A DNA stretch of 11,965 nt from assembly GCA_002693085.1 (NCBI GenBank), contig NZOB01000028.1, forward strand, positions 4,938-16,902, written 5' to 3'. The stretch comes from Flavobacteriaceae bacterium. Its GTDB lineage: Bacteria; Bacteroidota; Bacteroidia; Flavobacteriales; Flavobacteriaceae. The translations under genes were made by a program, and so were the position numbers. A model generated the notes under the pieces. It was not told the DNA's origin. It did no database searches and saw nothing but the letters and a program-made list of their open reading frames with translations. Positions 7,221 to 11,965 of this stretch are shown one piece after another; positions within the stretch are counted from its first letter, which is position 1; every line of letters starts with the position of its first letter.

Positions 7221-8774
7221 TTATTCCAAAACTAAATTTTTAATATTAGAAAAATTTTTACCTCTAATCTTAACAAAACTTGAAACCATTTCTTTTAACT
7301 TTTCAGGCTCTTTTTCAGAAAGGTTTTCTCTTTGTGAAGGATCCTTCGCTAGATTATAAAGTTTAAAATCTTTTGAATTTCCTAACTCAATATTTACTTC
7401 TTTATGGATTTCACGCCCATTATATGGCGGAATCATTACCCAATCTTCTTTTCTATAAGCAGTTCTAGTTGATGCTTCAACAATAAGCTCTTTTCTTCCT
7501 TTTCCTTCATTATTTAAAATTAGATTCGAAAGATCGACACCGTCTTTTGACTTATAGTCAATACCAACTATAGTTGATATTGAATTTAAAAGATCTATTT
7601 GGGAGATTATTTCATTTGACACATTGGGGTTTATTTTACCTTTCCAATAAGCAATAAAAGGAACTTTTGAGCCTGCTTCAAAAAGACTATATTTACCACC
7701 TCTTAATCCACCCATAGGAGTGTGATCTCCAAGTTTTTCAACTGCATCGTCATAATATCCATCATTTAAAACGGGACCATTATCGCTAGAAAAAATAATT
7801 AATGTATTTTCCAAAATCTCATATGATTCCAAAGTTTTATAAATTTCCCCAACACACCAATCCGCTTCAATAATTACGTCACCTCTTGGACCCATACCGG
7901 ATTTTCCTTCGAATCTAGGATGAGGTGTTCTTGGTACATGAGGTTGTTGTAGAGCATAATAAAGAAAGAAAGGTTTGTCTTTATTCTCTTTTATATAGTT
8001 TTGTGCTTTTTTTAAAAAATGATCTGCCATATCAATATCACTCCATTTTGCATTTTCTCCTCCTTTCATATATCCAATTCTAGGAACACCATTAACAATA
8101 GAACCATTGTGACCATGGTGCCATTTCATAGTAGTAAGTTCTGGGTTTTTAAGACCTGTGGGAAGTCCATAATCATCCTGTTTTTTTTGGTGAAAAAAGT
8201 TTACCTCTATAGGATCATTTGGATCAAGATTCACTACATAACCGTTTTCTATATAAACAGTTGGAACACGGTCTTGAGTATCTGCCATTATATGAGAATA
8301 ATCAAAACCAATTTGATTTGGTCCTGGAGATATTTTAGAATTGTAATTTATTTTATTTGTGCCTAATCCGAGATGCCATTTGCCAACAATACCTGTATGA
8401 TACCCTTTAGTTTTTAAAAGTTTAGGAATAGTCATTTCAGTTGTGTCAATAATTAAAGACCCTCCAGTTATAATTTTTGCTCTTGAATTTCTCCATGGAT
8501 ATATCCCTGTTAATAAAGCATATCTACTTGGGCTACAGGTTGCTGAAGATGCATAACCATTATTGAATCTTATGCCTTCATTAGCTAACTTATCAATATT
8601 TGGAGTATTTAGAGTGCCTTTTTTGTAGGCACTAACATCACCATATCCTAAATCGTCAGTATATATAATTATAATATTAGGACTTCCTAAATATTTCTTT
8701 TGTTCAGATTTACAACAAAAAAAAAGTGAAATTAAAAAGACAAATAAAGTTTGTTTTATCAATTTTAAATTCAT
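7221..8774 (-). CDS. S1-family sulfatase, probable lipoprotein
   Basis: Predicted formylglycine-dependent sulfatase and first gene of the sulfatase-deacetylase unit. It is 517 aa. The N-terminus is a hydrophobic signal ending LISLFFCCKSEQ. Cys20 or Cys21 could be lipidated, though the residues before it do not fit the classic lipobox well. Catalytic parts are TDDLGYGD (Asp40, Asp41), CSPSRYALLTG (Cys80 as formylglycine precursor, Arg84), GKWHLG (Lys132, His134), QQPHVPRTPHPRF (His279) and SSDNGP (Asp331, Asn332), then LRGGKYSLFEAG. The HPRFEGKSGMGPRGDVI and GDHTPMGGLRGGKYS blocks recall Bacteroidetes sulfatases of polysaccharide-utilisation loci, some acting on 6-O-sulfated amino sugars. That subfamily assignment is only a guess. 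The promoter should lie in 8775-8953. No SusC/D or glycoside hydrolase is in the window. Confidence 0.93.
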   Translation of the reverse strand: MNLKLIKQTLFVFLISLFFCCKSEQKKYLGSPNIIIIYTDDLGYGDVSAYKKGTLNTPNIDKLANEGIRFNNGYASSATCSPSRYALLTGIYPWRNSRAKIITGGSLIIDTTEMTIPKLLKTKGYHTGIVGKWHLGLGTNKINYNSKISPGPNQIGFDYSHIMADTQDRVPTVYIENGYVVNLDPNDPIEVNFFHQKKQDDYGLPTGLKNPELTTMKWHHGHNGSIVNGVPRIGYMKGGENAKWSDIDMADHFLKKAQNYIKENKDKPFFLYYALQQPHVPRTPHPRFEGKSGMGPRGDVIIEADWCVGEIYKTLESYEILENTLIIFSSDNGPVLNDGYYDDAVEKLGDHTPMGGLRGGKYSLFEAGSKVPFIAYWKGKINPNVSNEIISQIDLLNSISTIVGIDYKSKDGVDLSNLILNNEGKGRKELIVEASTRTAYRKEDWVMIPPYNGREIHKEVNIELGNSKDFKLYNLAKDPSQRENLSEKEPEKLKEMVSSFVKIRGKNFSNIKNLVLE

Positions 8775-8953
8775 GATTTTAATAATTAAATAAGTTTTTA
8801 TAATATTTATTCATAATTAGTTTGATAATATTAAAATTGAATATATCAAAATTTAGCCATTTAATAAATAAAAAAATAAACACAGATTCTTTTAAAAATA
8901 ATAATTAAGTTATAATATTTTGAAAATTTGATTACGGCTGTATTTGCTTGAAT
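8775..8953. other. AT-rich gap between sulfatase operon and truncated asnB-like gene
   Basis: No gene is seen in these 179 bases. The gap should contain the - strand promoter of the sulfatase unit. A TAAATTTTG on the - strand (8847-8855) resembles the Bacteroidetes -7 element TAnnTTTG with one extra T, but no partner -33 element is convincing. No leftover of the missing asparagine-synthetase domain, no G+C-rich terminator stem, no direct repeat and no insertion-sequence end was found. The base composition changes across this gap. Confidence 0.4.
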
Positions 8954-10102
8954 TTATTTTTTTAAAGAGGGGTTTTGAGAATTTTTTAATCTTTTTTTAG
9001 ATATCTCTTTCTCAAATTTATTCATTACATACAGGTGAATTTTAGCTTGAGTTAATTTATATAAAAACCATGGTAATAAGCTGTTTCCTTGGGGTTCTTC
9101 TATAGATTTAACAATTGAGTCTAAATCTGAGCAAAAATCTTTGTTTGACCAATAATAATCCTCATGATTTGATTTTATTTTACTGGTTATTGCCTTAATA
9201 TTTTCTGTCTCGCTAAATCTTTTATATTTACTTAAGTCTGAATATACGAAACTTATCGTATTTACTTTTTCAAACTCTTTAGAATAAATTGAGGCTAAAA
9301 TTGATGAATCTAAACCCCCTGATAATGCAAAAACTTTTTCTACATCTGATCTTGCCCAATATCTCAATGCATCTGCAATATTTTCATATACTTTAGCAAC
9401 TAGTTTTTTGTTATCAGAAATATATATATCGGACAGTGTCTTAATATCGAACCAAGAGGTTAATTTAGTACTCTTTGTTTTTAGATCAAATTCTAAAATT
9501 GTACCAGCTTTTAACATTTTAACATTTGAATAAATACGATTTTCACCAAAAATATAGCCAAGTACAAAATAATTATTTACTTGATCAATATTAAGATCAT
9601 TTTTGTGAATATGAAGTGTATTTCTTAAGGGTTGAATTTCTGAACAAAAATAAAATTTTGATTTATTATAAAAATAATAAAGTGGTTTAATTCCAAATCT
9701 ATCTCTAATCAGAAAAATTTTCTGTTTTTTTTTGTGATAGACTGCTATTGAAAAAAAACCTTTTAGTTCATTAAGAATTTTAAAACCTATTTTATCTATT
9801 AATTTTGTCAAAATAATTGTATCTGATTTTATATTTTTCTCCTCGGGCAAATATTTATTCTTTAGTTCGATAAAATTAAATATTTCTCCATTAAATATTA
9901 AAACAATATTTTTAGTTTCCACAGGTTGAGAGCCATTTTTTAAATCAATTATAGACAACCTTCTCATACCTAAATAAAATCCTTTTTGATTTGAATAAAA
10001 TCCAGATTCGTCAGGACCTCTGTGGATTATTTTATCTGTGATTTTTTTTATAATACTCTTATTTTTAACTTCTCTATCAAATAATCCTGCTATACCGCAC
10101 AT
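8954..10102 (-). pseudogene. Asparagine-synthetase-type glutamine amidotransferase, 3' truncated
   Basis: Family role: glutamine hydrolysis in the N-terminal domain and ATP-dependent amidation in the C-terminal domain. AsnB-like members are common in surface-polysaccharide loci, where they amidate sugars or amino acids. The glutaminase domain looks intact: Cys2 nucleophile in MCGIAGLFD, HRGPDESG, RRLSIIDL (Arg49 region), FNGEIFN (70-76), SDT (93-95) and RDRFGIKPLYY. The synthetase domain begins with the ATP-pyrophosphatase loop SGGLDSS (261-267) and EEPQGN, then fails. Where a GDGGDE-like block should follow (about residue 358), the protein turns into a lysine-rich tail and ends at 382 aa, against roughly 600 or more in the family. 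Neither of the other two frames restores the missing part across this junction. It starts 19 bp after the interrupted SDR gene, in the same operon. It is probably non-functional as a synthetase; the glutaminase half alone might still fold. Confidence 0.8.
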
Positions 10103-10121
10103 ATAATCTTTCTTTTTTTAT

Positions 10122-10880
10122 TTAAATAGATGAATAGCCACCATCAATAATAATGTTTTGTCCTGTAATGTAAGAGCATTCATTTGAAGACAAAAATTTT
10201 ATTAAGTTTGCAACTTCTTCAGGTTTTGCTAATCATTTTAAAGCTGTGTTATTTGAATATTGTGAAATAAATTTTTTATTTTGTTTTTTATTACTTCCTT
10301 TAACATGACCCAAAACCGCTCCAGGACTTACACTATTTACTTCTAAACCTCTTTTTCCATAAAAAAAAGCCATTTGCTTAATTAAACCAATAATGCCTGA
10401 TTTGATAAGAGTATACGTTACATTCTCTCGCATATTTGTTTTTTTATAATTATTAGAGTTTTGAGCTAAAAAACCATAAATAGAGCTTAATAAAATAATT
10501 TTACCTTTTATGTTTTTTGAAACCATTTTTTTTGCAAACTCATTTGCAATAATTGTATAGCTTAAAAGATGAGCTTCTATGTTAGACTTTGTATTTTGTA
10601 AATTTAGATTTTCAAAATTATTTTTACTCCAATTTCCAACAATTGGATAAGAACAATTAATTAATATATTTGGAAATCCATGCTTAAGGAATTGAGTATT
10701 AATATTTTTTTTTAAACTTTTAAGTTTAGTACAATCAAAAAAAGAAAAATTATTACCAAACTTTTTAATATCTAAATTGATTATATTATTTTCTTTATTA
10801 TCTAGGGCATTAATTATTGATTTTCCCAACAAACCAGAGCCACCTACAACGTAAATATTTTTTTTATTTTGATTTTTCAT
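10122..10880 (-). pseudogene. Short-chain dehydrogenase, PtmA-like, interrupted by an in-frame TGA
   Basis: NAD(P)-dependent SDR. Reading through one TGA at 10233-10235 (codon 216) gives a complete 252-position protein, the usual SDR length. Before the stop are the nucleotide-binding loop GGSGLLG (13-19), SSIYG (Ser133), YTLIK (Tyr156, Lys160) and SPGAV (186-190). After it the frame continues as [16 protein letters not shown] and then [15 protein letters not shown], the normal SDR C-terminus, ending at TAA 10122-10124. SSIYG, the QYSNNTALK/LAKPEE segment and the C-terminus recall PtmA-type SDRs of nonulosonic-acid or flagellin-sugar pathways. That match is from memory. The stop falls where relatives have Arg, so CGA or AGA changed to TGA is the simplest cause. 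The loss includes the C-terminal substrate and dimer region. It leads the - strand unit with the truncated asnB-like gene. Confidence 0.85.
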
Positions 10881-10932
10881 ATGTTTAAATATACATCATT
10901 AACATCTATAAACAATTAAGGAAGCTATAACT
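10881..10932. promoter_or_regulatory. Divergent intergenic region upstream of the SDR and the TTG-start gene
   Basis: These 52 bases separate two divergent starts and must carry promoters for both if each is transcribed. A TATAAA on the + strand at 10907-10912 is a possible -10 box, but it has no clear -35 partner and lies only about 20 bases before the start codon. Called by position only. Confidence 0.25.
10918..10924 (+). promoter_or_regulatory. Shine-Dalgarno AAGGAAG deciding a TTG start
   Basis: AAGGAAG ends 8 bases before the TTG at 10933, an ideal spacing. The open frame contains no internal Met codon, so this site decides the start. It is the only convincing Shine-Dalgarno before any gene in the window; the asnB-like gene has at most a weak AGAAAG. 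Confidence 0.6.
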
Positions 10933-11412
10933 TTGAAAATAAAACTTTTATTTTTTTTTGGATCTTTGGCTTTTATATTTTCGTTATTAACTGTTTATTA
11001 TACTAAAGAAAATTTTAAACAAATATGTGTAAATTTAATCAAATTTAATTCTGAAAAAATTAATTTAAATGAAGTTGGTAACTCTATTCAGTCAAGTATT
11101 ATTAACGAAATAGACACACTTGGAAAAGATTTAGATAATTTCGTTAGAATTGGTAAATTTAATGTCATTACTTCATCTATAAATAATAACTGTGATAATT
11201 ACTTAGAAAAAATAAACAAAAGTGTTTTAATTTTTGAAAAAAAAATAAAAGAAAATTATCAAAAAAAAATTAATTTTTTAATATCAACAAAAATAACAAA
11301 TTTGAATTTATCAGGTTTGTTTATTTTTATTACTTTTGTTTTTTATTTTTCTTTATTAACTTTCTTATTTTATTTTTCTGTAATATTTTTTTTCAAAAAA
11401 AATTTTAAATAA
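10933..11412 (+). CDS. Small two-helix membrane protein of unknown function
   Basis: Not recognised. The 159-aa protein starts at TTG with an AAGGAAG ribosome site. It has a hydrophobic helix at about 4-22, a polar Asn/Lys/Ile-rich loop of about 100 residues (25-125, with helix-forming stretches around 50-72 and 88-118), and a long hydrophobic segment at about 127-154 ending in FFFKKNFK. The basic N-terminus and C-terminus suggest both ends face the cytoplasm, with the loop outside. This layout is like polysaccharide chain-length regulators (Wzz), but the protein is much shorter and I see no Wzz motif, so this is only a topological analogy. It diverges from the SDR gene across 52 bp, and its 3' end overlaps the convergent membrane-protein gene by 43 bp. 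It is extremely AT-rich. Confidence 0.6.
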   Translation: MKIKLLFFFGSLAFIFSLLTVYYTKENFKQICVNLIKFNSEKINLNEVGNSIQSSIINEIDTLGKDLDNFVRIGKFNVITSSINNNCDNYLEKINKSVLIFEKKIKENYQKKINFLISTKITNLNLSGLFIFITFVFYFSLLTFLFYFSVIFFFKKNFK

Positions 11413-11965
11413 TAAAGCAAAAAAACTATACCAGGAATAAAACTCCATTTCTGTCTTAAGGCTATACCATAATTGGAAGTTAATAATATTTGGAAAATAG
11501 CTATAAAAATAAAACTTATTAAAATAAATATTTTTAAATCAAATCTATTAAAAAAAACTTTTTTAAATCTTACAAATATTCTCCCAAAATTATAGAATAG
11601 AAATAATAATAAAATTAACAAAAATAGATTTTCAATTTTAATAAAATTTAAAAATAAACTTCCTTCTTCCCATAAAAATGGGCGGAATAGATATTCCAAG
11701 GCTCTCATGAAAAAATTAGTTGATTTTATAAAATTCTCACCTGGATACATGCTCTGAAAATGATCTATAGTCTCTTTAATCCTAAATAATTGATCTGGGT
11801 AAAAAAAATAAAAAATAAATAAACTCAAAAAAATTAAACTCACTGATAAATTTATCATGTTTGCAAAATTTATTTTATTACCAAAAAACATAAATCCGTT
11901 TTTAAAAAACTTAAAAAGTAATAACGATATTATTGAAGTAAATAAAAAACTTAAAATTACTAAGT
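11370..11965 (-). CDS. Multi-pass membrane protein, C-terminal part only (runs off right edge)
   Basis: The first in-window ATG on this frame is at 11889-11891, but the frame stays open to base 11965 and the added residues form another hydrophobic helix. The real start is therefore probably beyond the window. About 198 residues are visible with five hydrophobic segments. A loop after the second holds Tyr-Pro-Gly-Glu and then LFRPFLWEEGS, before a helix starting IENLFLL. Near the end is NYGIALRQKWSFIPGI. The RPF-x-WE and (N)(Y/F)G-x-x-x-RQ pattern recalls uncharacterised membrane proteins of polysaccharide loci, possibly polymerase-like. This is memory, not a search. The stop lies 43 bp inside the convergent small membrane-protein gene. 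Moderately sure it is a real gene, unsure of function. Confidence 0.65.
   Translation of the reverse strand, partial: LVILSFLFTSIISLLLFKFFKNGFMFFGNKINFANMINLSVSLIFLSLFIFYFFYPDQLFRIKETIDHFQSMYPGENFIKSTNFFMRALEYLFRPFLWEEGSLFLNFIKIENLFLLILLLFLFYNFGRIFVRFKKVFFNRFDLKIFILISFIFIAIFQILLTSNYGIALRQKWSFIPGIVFLLYYLKFFLKKNITEK

Noticed and set aside
8019..8366. 115-codon open frame on the + strand
   Set aside because: It lies wholly inside the clear S1 sulfatase gene on the other strand; its translation shows no family motif and looks like an antisense shadow.
10233..10235. TGA as a recoded codon (selenocysteine, or TGA read as Trp)
   Set aside because: The position is Arg in relatives, not Cys or Trp, no SECIS-like stem is evident just downstream, and intact genes in the window do not use in-frame TGA.
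11386..11402. T8-C-A8 inverted repeat at the convergent membrane-protein genes
   Set aside because: Pure A/T pairing with a 1-base loop within coding overlap; homopolymer runs of this size are frequent in this region.
1..11965. CRISPR array, tRNA, rRNA, insertion sequence, toxin-antitoxin or phage-defence system
   Set aside because: No spaced direct repeats, no cloverleaf or rRNA-like G+C-rich blocks, and no transposase, nuclease or defence motifs were seen on either strand.

Overview
The window looks like a fragment of a streamlined, very AT-rich marine Bacteroidetes (Flavobacteriia-like) genome. This rests on recalled family resemblance, not on a search. The ferrochelatase, HemJ and HMG-CoA lyase read like Bacteroidetes versions. 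Starts in the left part lack Shine-Dalgarno sequences, as is usual in that phylum. Genes are packed with overlapping starts and stops. No rRNA, tRNA, CRISPR array, insertion sequence or phage gene was seen.

Left block (1-2715, + strand): a tight operon hemN (5' truncated by the window edge)-hemH-hemJ. It encodes oxygen-independent coproporphyrinogen III oxidation, HemJ-type protoporphyrinogen oxidation and iron insertion, which together are the last three steps of protoheme synthesis. It meets head-on, with interlocked stop codons, a LysE-type exporter plus HMG-CoA lyase pair on the - strand (2712-4168). A DUF3050-like protein with a His/Asp/Glu-rich, possibly metal-binding signature (4221-4985, +) diverges from that pair.

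Middle block (4977-8774, - strand): a three-gene operon transcribed right to left. It holds two formylglycine-type S1 sulfatases, one a probable lipoprotein and one with a Sec signal, followed by a NodB-fold polysaccharide deacetylase with a twin-arginine signal. The natural reading is desulfation and deacylation of a sulfated marine polysaccharide outside the cytoplasm. No glycoside hydrolase, SusC/D pair or sulfatase-maturation enzyme is present in the window.

Right block (8954-11965): visibly lower in G+C and carrying surface-polysaccharide-type genes, two of them damaged. An asparagine-synthetase-type amidotransferase stops before its synthetase domain is complete. A PtmA-like short-chain dehydrogenase is interrupted by one in-frame TGA. 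Beyond them lie a small two-helix membrane protein with a TTG start and a good Shine-Dalgarno sequence, and the C-terminal part of a multi-pass membrane protein that runs off the right edge. This block looks like a decaying or recently acquired O-antigen/capsule locus, or possibly an assembly join near 8775-9030.
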